Source: UBA11574 sp963752565 (GTDB lineage Bacteria > Desulfobacterota > Desulfobacteria > Desulfobacterales > UBA11574). Taken from it: a stretch of 64,000 bases of DNA. The stretch covers positions 365,441-429,440 of the forward strand of contig CAVVZC010000006.1 of the NCBI GenBank assembly GCA_963752565.1, written 5' to 3'. Below the pieces are notes generated by a model. The model had not been told where the DNA came from, did no database searches, and worked only from the letters and a program-made list of their open reading frames with translations. The translations under genes and the position numbers were made by a program. The first letter of the stretch is position 1. Every line of letters starts with the position of its first letter. Positions 44,650 to 54,931 of this stretch are shown one piece after another.

Positions 44650-44803
44650 TTATAGATTCTCTCCTTCATTCTGGGACTGATTTGGATTCTCTTCTGATTT
44701 TATCGTGTTTTTATCCAGTTTGCGTTGTCTCTTTTGTTCTTTCTTTTTCTTTCTTGCCAATTCTTTTTGACGTTTATTAAATTGAATAATTTGATCTTGC
44801 CAA
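44650..44803 (-). CDS. small Lys/Arg-rich protein with probable frameshift
   Basis: A strong AAGGAGG (44811-44817) stands seven bases before a TTG at 44803, which starts LARSNYS and then stops after a few codons. The adjoining frame carries FNKRQKELARKKKKEQKRQR, the typical continuation of a short basic protein common near cold-shock genes in Desulfobacterota (recollection). Removing one base near 44783-44786 joins both parts into about 50 residues. Basic, likely nucleic-acid binding. Confidence 0.5.
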
Positions 44804-44924
44804 TTTGTTACCTCCTTGGCTGTTATTTTTGATAATGACAACAAGAAAAGGATCTATGAGCGGACATTTTTGAGGTTTAAGGTCTGATGATAGCGAATTG
44901 GGAAGGTATAAATTCAAACCAAAC

Positions 44925-44964
44925 AAAAGGGCATCCCCTCAATATTAGAAGGAATGCCCTTTTT
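44925..44964 (-). terminator. terminator of cspA
   Basis: AAAAGGGCAT pairs with ATGCCCTTTT around a short loop, 16 bp past the cspA stop. Symmetric A and T runs make it usable on both strands. Confidence 0.8.
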
Positions 44965-44979
44965 ACTCAGAACATAAGG

Positions 44980-45180
44980 TTAAATCACAGTGACATTTGC
45001 AGCAGAAGGACCTTTTTGTCCTTGCTCTATATCAAAGGAAACTCGGTCGCCTTCATTGAGGGATTTAAAACCGTCTGCATTGATTGCTGAATGATGAACA
45101 AACACATCCGCTCCGTCTTCCTGCTCAATGAATCCGAACCCTTTTCGGTCGTTAAACCACTTAACAGTTCCATTGGTCAT
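44980..45180 (-). CDS. cold-shock protein CspA family
   Basis: 66 residues. RNP1 motif GFGFIEQEDGADVFVHHSAI and RNP2-type DVFVHH are intact, and the start is MTNGTVKWFNDRKGFGFIEQ. RNA chaperone. A long 5' leader is predicted from the promoter at 45306-45334, as usual for cold-shock genes. AAGGAGG precedes the ATG. Confidence 0.97.
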   Translation of the reverse strand: MTNGTVKWFNDRKGFGFIEQEDGADVFVHHSAINADGFKSLNEGDRVSFDIEQGQKGPSAANVTVI

Positions 45181-45305
45181 GATAACATCCTCCTTTCTTA
45201 AAAATTTTCAACGTCACAAACTGGAGGGTGCCACTTTGACAAATGGATTATTCCTTCAGAAAGAAACCGTCCCGCAGATTAAACAGGACTTAATTGATTG
45301 ACTAT

Positions 45306-45334
45306 ATAATAATCTTTATTTAGTAAGAAAGCAA
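45306..45334 (-). promoter_or_regulatory. sigma-70 promoter of cspA
   Basis: On the minus strand TTGCTT, 17-bp spacer, TATTAT. The predicted start near 45299 leaves a leader of about 118 nt before the cspA ATG. The remaining gap up to 45503 holds nothing else I can name. Confidence 0.65.
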
Positions 45335-45503
45335 GCTAATTATTTGTTATTTTTAAAAAAAAGGGGGGTATGCATTTAAACGTGCAATAACGAAATGTTA
45401 CGCGAACAATGTCAGAGACGGCTCTGCATGGTTAGGTTTGTGGTTTCATGACACTATCATGATTCTTGAATAAGGATGAAATCAATATAAAGATGAATTG
45501 ATA

Positions 45504-48500
45504 TTACGGCTCGGTTTTTTCTCCAAACCCGCCTCCACCCGGTGTCAGAATTCGAAAACGGTCACCAGGTTCAGCCTTGATTTCATTTTTAGAGCCCATG
45601 TACAGGCGACGACCGTCCCTGCGGATAAAAAGATTTTGGCCCCGTTTGCCAGGTTGACCCTCTTCCAGCCCATAGGGTGCGTAAACGCGTCGTTCGGAAA
45701 GAATCGCCACGTTCAGGGATTCTAAAAACTCGACTTCCCGAATCAACCCGTCACCACCGTCAAAGGCTCCTTGACCACCGGAGCCCCTCCGGATGGAAAA
45801 CTCACGGAGTAGCAGTGGGTATCGTCGCTCGAGTATTTCCGGATCGGTAATCCGGGTATTGGTCATATGAGTGTGGACGCCGGATTGGCCGTTCCATGTG
45901 GGACCGGCTCCTGCCCCTCCGCCGACGGTTTCGTAGTATCCGAAGCTCTCGTTGCCAAAGGTAAAATTGTTCATGCATCCCTGGGAAGCGGCAGCGACAC
46001 CAAAGGCTTTCAAAATAACGTCCACCACCCGCTGGGAGGTCAACACATTTCCCCCCACAACAGCGGCATCTGCAGAAGGATCCAACAATGATCCGGAAGG
46101 GATGTGCATGGTGATAGGGACCAGACACCCGTAATTGAGAGGGATATCTTTTTTAATCAAACACCTTAAGCTATAAAGGATGGCCGATTTGGTCACCGCC
46201 TGGGGTGCATTGCAGTTTCCCCAGATTTCCGGACCCGTTCCGTTAAAATCAAAAATCGCGCTGCCGTCCCGGCGGTCAATGGTCAATTTCAGAACAATGG
46301 GGCTTCCATCATCCAGATAATCCACAGCAGTCACCGTATCCACTTCCTTTAATCCTTTGCTTTGGGACAGTTCACGAAGACTGTTACGTACCGCCTCTTC
46401 GGCGCTGTCCTGGACATGGCGCATGTAGGCCTGAACCACGTCAAGACCATAATAGTCCACCATTTCAAGGACCAGTTCGATCCCTTTTTGATTGGCCGCC
46501 ACCTGGGCCTTGAGATCGGAAATGTTGTCCGCCAGAAGGCGAGTGCCGCTGATAGTGGGTCGCCCCGGTTGCGAAATGATTTTTCCCGGCGCCAGCAAAA
46601 GTTCGGTAATACCTTCTTCTTGAAACACTCCGTCTTCCACCAGTTTAAAGGATATGATACAGGCGCCTTCCTCTTCCAGCCGTCGGGAGCCGGGGGCATA
46701 GATCCAGGAGAAATGCCGCCGATATCGGCATGATGGCCCCGACTGGCCATCCAAAAGATTATTTGTCTTTTGCTGAACACCGGAGTGATCACGGTAATGT
46801 CAGGCAAATGACTCCCTCCGGCTGAAGGGTGGTTGGAAACCAAAACGTCACCGGGCTTCAGCGAAGAACCCTGCCGTCGGATCTGTTCCTTAACAGCCTC
46901 GCTCATGGCTCCCAAATGCACCGGAAGATGGGGTGCGTTGGCCACCAGTTCTCCGTTTGGGCCGAAAAGGGCGCAGGAGAAATCGAGTCTTTCTTTGATA
47001 TTGGTGGATATGGCCGTTTTTTGAAGCATCCGGCCCATTTGTTCAGCGATGGACATGAAAAGATTACTAAAGATAGAAAGTTGAACCGGGTCTACCTGAG
47101 TACCCAATTCCTTATAATCCTTTGTGCCTACCTGGATTTCAACGTCACCCATGCGAGTGATGGTCGCCTTGCAGCCTGGCTCAACAAGTATGGTGGAAGT
47201 ATCATGAATAATAATGGCCGGGCCCTTGATTTCATGACCTGTCTTGAGGGATTCCAGGTCATAAATGGTGGTCTCTTTCCAGCCACCTTCAAAATAACAG
47301 GGGGAAGTTGTCAACGGTATGGTGGGATCGGATGAATCGGCAATGGGGATCTGTCTTAACCCCGAGGTTTTGCCCCTTGCGCGGATCCGCAAATCGTCGA
47401 TGAGAATGTCACGGTCTAAAAGATCAAAACCAAATTCCCGGTGATAAGTGGCACGGAAGGCCCGGACAAAATCCATGTCTTCGGGTTCGGGAATCATTAT
47501 GGCCGTATCTGTCCCCTGGTATCTGAGATTCAAATAGCCAATACTTTGAACGGCGTCGGCTGAAAATCCCTGTTCTGCCAGTTCTTTTTCGGCTTCCTGT
47601 CGTAAGACCGCCAATTCTTTTAAAAGGGCTGGAAGGGTCTTGGGTGTATAGATCAAGGCCGATGGTTTTTGCCTTTCAACCACCACATCGGCAAGGCCGA
47701 TTCCGTAGGCCGAAAGAATTCCTGAAAACCGGTGGATAAAAATTTTTGAGATGCCCAGGGCCCGAGCGATGGCGCATGCATGTTGGGGGCCAGCACCTCC
47801 AAAGGTGGCCAGCACATGTTCTTTGATATCGAATCCGCGCATTACGGAGACTTCTCGTATCGGTCGGACCATCACTTCGTTCGCCACTTGGACATACCCA
47901 AGGGCCACTTCTTCAACCGTCAAAAGCGACCGGTCTTTTTGGCGGTAGTATTCGTTGATTTCCACCGTCAGATTTTTCAGGGCCTCTCGGGTGGCTTCAA
48001 GGTCCAAGGACTGGTCTTCCGTGGGGCCGAATATTTTGGGGAAATAGTCCGGTTGAAGCCTGCCGAGGAAAAGATTGGCGTCGGTTACCGACAGAAAACC
48101 CTCCTTTCGATAGCATATTGGCCCCGGATGCGCTCCCGAGGATTCAGGACCCACCAGAAACATGCCGTTTTCAAAAAAGAGGCGACTTCCCCCGCCGGCG
48201 GCAACGGTTTTAATGTGTAGTTGAGGAGCCTGGATGCGAACTCCCGCGGTTTCGGTTTCAAATACCAGTTCATACTCTCCGCCATAGCGAGATACATCAG
48301 TAGATGTGCCGCCCATATCAAATCCGATCACCGGCTCGCAGGTTTCCGATTGGAATGTCGTCATGGCATACCCCACAACACCGCCCGCAGGTCCGGATAG
48401 TATGGCCCGGCTGCCGGTAAAGCTATCTGCCCGTGCCAGCCCTCCATCCGACTGCATGAACAGCAGGCTTGTCATGTCGAGTCCATCTGAGAATCCTTGG

Positions 48501-49252
48501 CGAAAACTGCTTAAATATTTCTGGATGTGCGGGTTCAGATAGGCATCAACCATGGTCGTATCACCCCTGGCTACCAGTTTGACCATCGGCATCACTTGAG
48601 AGGAAAGTGAAATTTGGGTAAAGCCGAGTTCTGCAGCCAGACGCCCCACAGCCAGTTCATGATCCGGCCACGCATAGGCGTGAAGGAAAACCACGGCAAG
48701 GCTCAAAATTCCTTTGTCCAGTAGCGATTGAAGTTGCGGCCGCAGGGTTTCTAATTCCGGGGCTTGGAGCACAACCAGCTTTTCCCCGGTAACTCCATGA
48801 ACCACCGGGTGTTCCGGCTTTTCCTCTCCTATGCGCAGGATGCGTAGGCGTTCGTCCACCTCGATGACTTCTTCGTATAACAGATCTGGTTTATGAATTT
48901 CGAGGTCGAAGAGTTTAGGTCGGTCTTGGTTGCCGATTTGTAGAATATCCCTAAATCCCCGGGTAACGAGCAAGGCGCAGCGAGTGCCTTTACGCTCAAG
49001 CAAGGCATTCGTAGCCACAGTAGTCCCCATGCGGATCCATTCGATATGATGAGCGTCAATATTGTCTTTGGGCATTTTTTCGCCGGTGACGTCTTCCAAT
49101 ATGCGCCGGATACCCTCCCTGGGGGCGTCAGGATAGTTCTGGGGATCTTCGGACAGCAATTTTATCACTCGAAAACCGGGTTCTCCCGGAATTTCAGCAT
49201 ATATGTCGGTAAACGTACCGCCCCTGTCTATGGAAAAGCGGAATTTTTTCAT
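45504..49252 (-). CDS. hydantoinase/5-oxoprolinase A-B fusion with a frameshift
   Basis: N-terminal HyuA part starts MKKFRFSIDRGGTFTDIYAE (ATG at 49252; alternatives at 49261 and 49312), with GTTVATNALLERKG and GFDMGGTSTDVSRYGG, an ATP-dependent ring opener. From about residue 690 HyuB begins (DPVQLSIFSNLFMSIAEQMG). The frame breaks at SPGSMPP near plus-strand 46690-46696 (CCGGGGG). The rest, GSRRLEEEGACIISFKLVED to a C-terminus near 45504, is in another frame. One added base restores about 1250 residues. An amidase for cyclic imides or 5-oxoproline; exact substrate unknown. Confidence 0.88.
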
Positions 49253-49337
49253 GGTAGACATTTTTTTTGTCCTGGCTGCCCGGTTTTTCGGACAGAAATC
49301 AAGAATACGCATTAAAACCCAATAACCAATGCTCCCA

Positions 49338-49883
49338 TTATGGCTTCAACTGATCGAGCACCTCTATCAACCGCGCGACCAGATGATCGTGATACGCTTT
49401 GCCTTTCTCAACCGAGGAGCGGGTCGGATTTCCGCCTACAGTGTCTCCGGTCTTCTGGTAAACGGCCTGGAGGTCTTCTCTGGTGCTGGGAACATAACAA
49501 AGGGTATCTCTGGGATCATGAGGATCAATATGGTACAGAGAACGGGTTTCATGTGGATTGTCTTTTGCTTGCTCTATACGAACCAGAGCCGGGTAACGGT
49601 AAAGCATGTGAGAAATCTCTATTTCCTCGGCATGGCCAATGGGGCCGAACCCCAATTTCTTTACAATTTCTTTGGACATATGGGCTGGATCGAAAATAAC
49701 CACGGTCACTTTCAGCTCACGCTGCGCCCGTTCCGCAGCAATTTGCATCCATGGTATATTGACAATACGATGACCATTAATAACAACAAATTTCTTGAAA
49801 CCATTACCAGCCAACGAGTTTACGGCGTCATAAAGAACCTCAATAAGCACTTCGGCCCTTATGCTGATCGTACCCGGTCGCAC
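49338..49883 (-). pseudogene. creatininase-family amidohydrolase, N-terminally truncated
   Basis: 181 residues from a GTG at 49883, matching only the last two thirds of creatininases: RPGTISIRAEVLIEVLYDAV, VVINGHRIVN and the Glu in GHAEEIEISHML. The first 80-90 residues, which carry the Glu/His/Asp metal ligands, are missing, and a TGA lies six codons upstream in frame. It is directly upstream of hyuAB, a usual pairing in hydantoin/creatinine-type degradation, so it was probably once a functional operon partner. Confidence 0.75.
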
Positions 49884-50209
49884 CAGATGGTGTGGGATTC
49901 AACCGATTTTCCTCAATCAAAATAAGTCAGGAGGATACCATATATTGTGTTCCACCTTTCTTCCTAACGTTCTTTCCTTTGTATGGCCGTAAAACTATGT
50001 AAATATTTACATAATTTTTAGGTGGTTTGCTCCATAAATTATATATTTTGCGATGAATTAAGTATGCTATCCCTAAACGATAATTAATATAACCAATTGA
50101 TATTCATATCATTATAAATAATTATATATTTTTGCATGCTTTTTGCAAAAAAATTAACATATTGAATTTTGGCCGTCTTGCAAGATTCAGGAAAAAGAAG
50201 AGGTCCTAA
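49884..50209. other. AT-rich intergenic region
   Basis: Contains no recognisable gene. The left end abuts the missing creatininase 5' part, so a deletion boundary lies near 49900. Very AT-rich from 49980 to 50160. Confidence 0.5.
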
Positions 50210-50287
50210 ATGAAAAAACTGTTTATGGCTATTTGCTATATCATCTTAACTTTAATTGCTACAACACTGGCGTTCGGATTAATTTAA
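50210..50287 (+). CDS. possible 25-residue membrane peptide
   Basis: ATG at 50210 after AGAGG encodes MKKLFMAICYIILTLIATTL then AFGLI and TAA. One hydrophobic helix with a Lys-Lys start. It could be a small membrane protein or a free signal-like peptide. A hairpin with T-run follows at 50328-50366. Short length keeps this uncertain. Confidence 0.4.
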   Translation: MKKLFMAICYIILTLIATTLAFGLI

Positions 50288-50327
50288 AATAAGCTCGAAT
50301 GGTAGTTGTTATTTCGACAAAAAATCA

Positions 50328-50366
50328 ATAGGGCAAGCTTCGTGGAATGGATTTGCCCTTATTAAA
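50328..50366 (+). terminator. terminator-like hairpin
   Basis: AGGGCAA pairs with TTGCCCT, followed by TATT. It is placed to end the transcript of the small peptide gene. Confidence 0.5.
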
Positions 50367-50438
50367 AAACGATATCACACGAATTTTTATAGACATGATA
50401 CGTGTGTTTTATAGCAGAAATTAATAGTGTGGTAAGAA

Positions 50439-50470
50439 AAAAAGCAGGGCCATTGCTGACCCTGCTTTTT
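50439..50470. terminator. intrinsic terminator hairpin
   Basis: AAAAAGCAGGG and CCCTGCTTTTT form an 11-bp stem with A and T tails. It lies between the small peptide gene and the PilZ gene. The gap 50288-50846 otherwise holds another short hairpin (CCTCTCCA with TGGAGAGAGG, 50678-50710) and no gene. Confidence 0.75.
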
Positions 50471-50846
50471 CTGTTCGGTTGAGCCATCACTCAAAATGAA
50501 TGTGGAGTCGCCCGAAACTGTATCGGTATGAATTAGCAGCATTTGTAATACATACCCACACCTCTACATTTCTGTTATATTAACACAACGTAGTATGTCA
50601 AGTGATTTTATATAGTAAACCGAAAAAGAGTGTAAAACATCACTATCCAGTGTAGATTGGCGAACCCAAAAGAAACCCCTCTCCAAGAAAGCCGAAAAAC
50701 TGGAGAGAGGTGAGACTAAAAAAAATGTCTTTTGAGGAAGTAAATGGGTGGATTGATTTCTGCGATACCTTGATAATACCTGCACCATTCACAACAACAA
50801 GTGATATAGAGATATCTTATTTTTCTGGCGTCAGTCCGAGTTTCGT

Positions 50847-51308
50847 TTAGAACAAATTATGTTTGCAGATAAAATCCCAAACATGTGATTTTGGATCGAT
50901 GTACTGTGCCCCGACATTGCGATCGGTGATCCATATTATTTTGACGAGTTCTTGGATTTCCGTTCTTATTGGATTGTCTAAAGTAAATTTCAATTCAACT
51001 ATATCATTTTGGGAAATATAATGTGGGCTAAGAATTGCAAACCCGATTCCGTTCGCTGAAATATTTTCAATGATTACTTCTCCTTTTTCATCTTTCCCTT
51101 GGACAAAGTATTCACCAGTAATCCGGACATTCTTACGGTAATTCTTTCGAAAGTCTAAGGTGAGACGAAAAGCTTTTCCACATCGGCATTTGACCTTCAA
51201 CTTTTTATGAGTATCCTTGAAATTCGTCACATCTATATTTTTCTCAAGTCCGCATTTTGGGCAGATTATGGTCGCTTGATTGGTATAGTCTACATAAACG
51301 AATTCCAT
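50847..51308 (-). CDS. PilZ-domain protein with zinc-ribbon N-terminus
   Basis: 153 residues. CPKCGLEKNIDVTNF with the later CRCGKAF gives a CxxC...CxC zinc ribbon. The PilZ part has RKNYRKNVRITGEYF (RxxxR) and ENISANGIGFAI (D/NxSxxG), the cyclic-di-GMP binding pair. It probably ties c-di-GMP to motility or envelope behaviour. GAGG precedes the ATG. Confidence 0.87.
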   Translation of the reverse strand: MEFVYVDYTNQATIICPKCGLEKNIDVTNFKDTHKKLKVKCRCGKAFRLTLDFRKNYRKNVRITGEYFVQGKDEKGEVIIENISANGIGFAILSPHYISQNDIVELKFTLDNPIRTEIQELVKIIWITDRNVGAQYIDPKSHVWDFICKHNLF

Positions 51309-51430
51309 TTATTATCCTCGCTTTACCTGTTTCAAGACAATATCATCGATTAAATGCAAAAACAAAATCCCACCTCTCTATGAGAAATGGGGTCTTAATA
51401 TTCAGTCCATGGCAACCTCTCGGTTACAGG

Positions 51431-51595
51431 TTATTTTTTAGCTTTCTTTTCGTATTTGTCACGAAGTGCGTTTTCAATAAGCCGATTAATGGGGATTCCA
51501 GTATTTACGGATAGATCCCTAACAAGTTCAATTAATTTCTTATCAATCGTTGTATTGATTGTCTCACGTCTTATTTTGCTTTTTGGGCGAGCCAT
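51431..51595 (-). CDS. ribbon-helix-helix DNA-binding protein
   Basis: 54 residues: MARPKSKIRRETINTTIDKK, then LIELVRDLSVNTGIPINRLI and a basic helix. The strand INTTIDKKLIELVRDLS followed by two helices is the RHH fold, as in small antitoxin or plasmid-copy regulators. No toxin gene lies beside it. It may be a leftover of the integrated element whose integrase remnant is at 51904. Confidence 0.75.
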   Translation of the reverse strand: MARPKSKIRRETINTTIDKKLIELVRDLSVNTGIPINRLIENALRDKYEKKAKK

Positions 51596-51750
51596 TTATT
51601 ATCCATTTCACATAGTTTTAAATTGATGAAACTATAAATAATAATTTAATAGTTATTTATAGATAAAAATTGATGAAATGGCAATAAATTTTTTATTTTA
51701 TTACTATGCTTTGATGACCTTTTGGGTTTGTCCTGGGAGGATATAAAACA

Positions 51751-51782
51751 AAGCCCCTGGGTATCCATTTGATTAGGGGCTT
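51751..51782. terminator. terminator-like hairpin
   Basis: AAGCCCCT pairs with AGGGGCTT over a 16-nt loop. It lies in the gap 51596-51903 between the RHH gene and the integrase remnant; the gap holds no other feature. Confidence 0.55.
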
Positions 51783-51903
51783 ATCGGAGGTAGGATGTCC
51801 AGGGGATGTGGCTGCTACAAACCCTTATTGGAAGTACTGATTCATACCAAAGCTTCTGAAATTATGAGGGATACTCCATAAGATTTATGAAAAACTTTAC
51901 ATA

Positions 51904-52266
51904 ATGCTAACCCTCTATGATGAGCTTTCGGGGTTGTCTCTGGCATCACCGGGAAAGCGTTTTGACAGCGTCAAGAATTTGTTTAATCCAGCGGTAAAGC
52001 GGACGGGTATTGTTGATTTCAGATTTCACGACCTGAGACATACGTTTGCAAGCCAGTTGCTTATGAAAGGCGGAACTTTGAAAGATGTTCAAGAGTTATT
52101 AGGCCACAAGACAATGATCATGACATTGAGATATGCTCATCTAACATTTGAACATAAAAAGAAGGCGGTCAACCTGCTCAATGGATTGACCGCCTCTATG
52201 AGTGAAAAAGGGATTTGTCACAAAACTGTCACATCTCTGGAATCCTCAGCTACAGCCTCCCTCTAA
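51904..52266 (+). pseudogene. tyrosine integrase, C-terminal remnant
   Basis: 120 residues containing only the catalytic end: HDLRHTFASQLL (His and Arg), LLGHKTMIMTLRYAHL (Gly-His and the Tyr region). The core-binding half and first Arg are absent. It ends 14 bp before the tRNA-Ala gene, the standard site for phage or island integration, so it marks a decayed insertion. Confidence 0.82.
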
Positions 52267-52280
52267 CCCCTTGTAATCTC

Positions 52281-52356
52281 TGGTGGAGCTGAACGGGATC
52301 GAACCGTCGACCTCATGACTGCCAGTCATGCGCTCTCCCAGCTGAGCTACAGCCCC
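52281..52356 (-). tRNA. tRNA-Ala (anticodon GGC)
   Basis: 76 nt with the genomic CCA end. The acceptor stem GGGGCTG pairs with CAGCTCC, the D arm is AGCTCAGCTGGGAGAGC, the anticodon loop CTGGCAG gives GGC, and the T arm holds GGTTCGATCC. It neighbours the integrase remnant. Confidence 0.97.
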
Positions 52357-52549
52357 AAATGGTGCACTTAAATTAAGCAAAAGACGGTAAGGATGTCAAT
52401 AAATATTTCGGATAAATTGTGGCGTGAAAGTATTGACAAAAATATACATAATAAATATTATCTGTAACTTATAAATAATAACATATTGAACACAAAAGAA
52501 TTTCTTTAATAAATGTATTATTGTTATATATTTTTCACAAGGTAAGACA

Positions 52550-52798
52550 ATGAATCCGAAAAACTTTACAGGGCCACTGGGTGCATATACTCAACAGACC
52601 AAAGGTGATGGAATGTTCAAGGAGTTTGAGGCCACAGAGCTTTACTGCCCGAGGTGCAAACGTCCCGTTCCAGTCCGCAAACGTCTCTTGCTTGTGCTTC
52701 CAGACGGAGACAAGTATGAATATCTGTGTGCGGTTTGTTCCGAGTCTGTTGGTACCAAAATCGACCGGCAGACAAAACCGGTATCGGTTATTGTATAG
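52550..52798 (+). CDS. small zinc-ribbon hypothetical protein
   Basis: 82 residues. CPRCKRPVPVRKRLL and later CAVCSE form a CxxC-x(n)-CxxC metal site. AAGGT precedes the ATG. It lies 33 bp before ppiD and may be co-transcribed. The family is not recognised. Confidence 0.65.
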   Translation: MNPKNFTGPLGAYTQQTKGDGMFKEFEATELYCPRCKRPVPVRKRLLLVLPDGDKYEYLCAVCSESVGTKIDRQTKPVSVIV

Positions 52799-52831
52799 GT
52801 CGATTTTTTAATCTCGATAGAAAGGAATAAT

Positions 52832-54724
52832 ATGCTCAGGTTAATGAGAAAACAGGCTGGAAGTTGGCTGATCAAGATCCTTTTGGGTGCCATTGTTATT
52901 GTCTTTGTTTTCTGGGGTGTGGGAAGCTTCCGGTCACAGAGAGGCGGCAGGGTCGCACTTGTTAATGGTGATCAAATTACACTGGATGAATACAGAGAGA
53001 CCTACAATAATCTACTTGAACAACTCCGCAGAAGATTCGGGAACAACCTCGATGAGGATATGCTCAAACAGCTTCAGGTGAAAAGGCAGGCTTTAAACCA
53101 GCTGATTGACAATAAACTTTGGGTTCAGGAGTCCAAAAGGCTTAAATTTCGAGTCTCCGATAAAGAGCTTGCCGAAGCAATTTCAAATATTACCGCTTTC
53201 CAGAGGGCCGGAATGTTTGACAGTCGTCTTTATAGAGACATTTTGGATCGTCTGAGAATGACCCCCGAAGCATTTGAAGCGGCTCAGAAAAATGCGATGT
53301 TGATTGATAAACTCAGAACGCTCATTACAAGCAGTGCAAAAATTTCAAACCAGGAAGCTTTAGAGTGGTACAATTGGGTCAATGCCTCGGTCAATATTGA
53401 TTACGTATTTTTCGACCCCAACCGTTATAAAACTATTCATCCTTCTGATGAAGAAATAAAAACTTTTTTTGAAAATCATAAAGAGAAATATAAAACAGAC
53501 GCCATGGTAAAAGTTCGTTATCTGAACTTTAATCCAGATGCGTTTCGATCCAAAGTAACATTGTCCGACGAAGAGGTTCGTGAGTATTATGATGAAAATC
53601 TGGAAACGTTCAACATACCGAAAACAGTTGAAGCCAGACATATTCTTTTAAAAGTTAATCAAGATGCCGATCCAGAGACAGTTAAAAAGACAAAAGATAG
53701 GGCCAACCAAATTTTGAAATTGGTAAATGAAGGCAACGACTTTGCTAAACTGGCCAAACAGTATTCAGAAGGGCCAACCCGAGACAAGGGAGGGTATCTG
53801 GGCAAATTCAAAAAGGAAGCCATGGTAAAACCCTTTGCAGATATGGCCTTTTCATTGAAAGCCGGAGAAATCAGTGAACCGGTTCGGACCCGATTCGGAT
53901 GGCATCTTATCAAGGTCGAAAAAATAAATGAAGCATCCGTGACTTCTTTTGATGACGCCAAAAAGAACATACGAAAAAAACTCACTGACGATATGGCCAA
54001 AAGCCTCGCGTATGATGAAGCAGAGACGGTTTCTGACGATGCGTTCGAAGGAGAGGACCTCATAAACGCGGCAAAAGAACGGAACATGAAAATTCTAACC
54101 ACAGATTTCTTTTCAAGCAAAGGTCCCATTAAAGGGATAAACAATCCCTCAAAATTTGCATCGGTTGCTTTCAATCTTACAGACATGGAAATTAGTAATG
54201 TCCAGGAATTTGAGAATGGATATTATATTCTTCAACTTGTTGATAAAATTCAACCCAAGATACCCGCATTTGACAAGGTCAAGGAAAAGGTGAGGCTTGA
54301 GTTAATTAAAGAAAAACAGGACGAAAAAGCAAAAGCGGATTCAGAAACATTGTTAGCTGCATCAAAAAGCGGCAAAACCATGCTTACTGAAAGCAAAAAA
54401 TTTAATCTGACGCCGAAAACCACCGGCTTTTTCAAACGTAATGGTTCAATCCCTGAAATCGGTTTTGAACGTGATATTGTTAAAGTTGCCTTTCAGCTGA
54501 CAGACAAAAAACAATTGCCGGAAAACGTTCTAAAGAGTTCAAAAGGGTATTATGTTATTCAATACAAAGACAGAAAAATATCGGATCCTGAAAATTTTAA
54601 CAAAGAAAAAGAAGAAATAAAAAATAGACTGCTGGCGCAAAAAAAATCCAGCATTTTTAATGCACTGCTGGCGCAAATCAAAAGCAGAAGCGAAATCACA
54701 ATTAAAGAAGGGTTTTTAGAGTAA
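52832..54724 (+). CDS. PpiD/SurA-type peptidyl-prolyl isomerase, membrane anchored
   Basis: 630 residues. One N-terminal helix (IKILLGAIVIVFVFWGVGSF) anchors it to the inner membrane. A SurA-N-like domain follows (NGDQITLDEYRETYNNLLEQ), then a parvulin domain from about residue 265 (EARHILLKV, GGYLGKFKKEAMVKPFADMA). The C-terminal half is a further, diverged parvulin-like region. Periplasmic folding of exported proteins. AAGGA ribosome-binding site. Confidence 0.9.
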   Translation: MLRLMRKQAGSWLIKILLGAIVIVFVFWGVGSFRSQRGGRVALVNGDQITLDEYRETYNNLLEQLRRRFGNNLDEDMLKQLQVKRQALNQLIDNKLWVQESKRLKFRVSDKELAEAISNITAFQRAGMFDSRLYRDILDRLRMTPEAFEAAQKNAMLIDKLRTLITSSAKISNQEALEWYNWVNASVNIDYVFFDPNRYKTIHPSDEEIKTFFENHKEKYKTDAMVKVRYLNFNPDAFRSKVTLSDEEVREYYDENLETFNIPKTVEARHILLKVNQDADPETVKKTKDRANQILKLVNEGNDFAKLAKQYSEGPTRDKGGYLGKFKKEAMVKPFADMAFSLKAGEISEPVRTRFGWHLIKVEKINEASVTSFDDAKKNIRKKLTDDMAKSLAYDEAETVSDDAFEGEDLINAAKERNMKILTTDFFSSKGPIKGINNPSKFASVAFNLTDMEISNVQEFENGYYILQLVDKIQPKIPAFDKVKEKVRLELIKEKQDEKAKADSETLLAASKSGKTMLTESKKFNLTPKTTGFFKRNGSIPEIGFERDIVKVAFQLTDKKQLPENVLKSSKGYYVIQYKDRKISDPENFNKEKEEIKNRLLAQKKSSIFNALLAQIKSRSEITIKEGFLE

Positions 54725-54758
54725 ATCATCCCGGCCCATCTAAGATTCCACCCCCCCC

Positions 54759-54784
54759 GGGGAAAACCAGGCTATGTTTTCCCC
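54759..54784. terminator. hairpin after ppiD
   Basis: GGGGAAAAC mirrors GTTTTCCCC over an 8-nt loop, 35 bp after the ppiD stop. There is no clean T-run, so termination is possible but not certain. Confidence 0.5.
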
Positions 54785-54931
54785 ACCTATACATAATTTG
54801 ACAGAATCGAAAACCGAGTCACAACTTCGGTTGGCAGATTGTTACTTCTTGATATTTAAAAAACGCGACCTCACGGATTTTAGATAACATCAAGATAGAT
54901 AGGAGATACAATCAGGGCCAAGCTCTGATCT

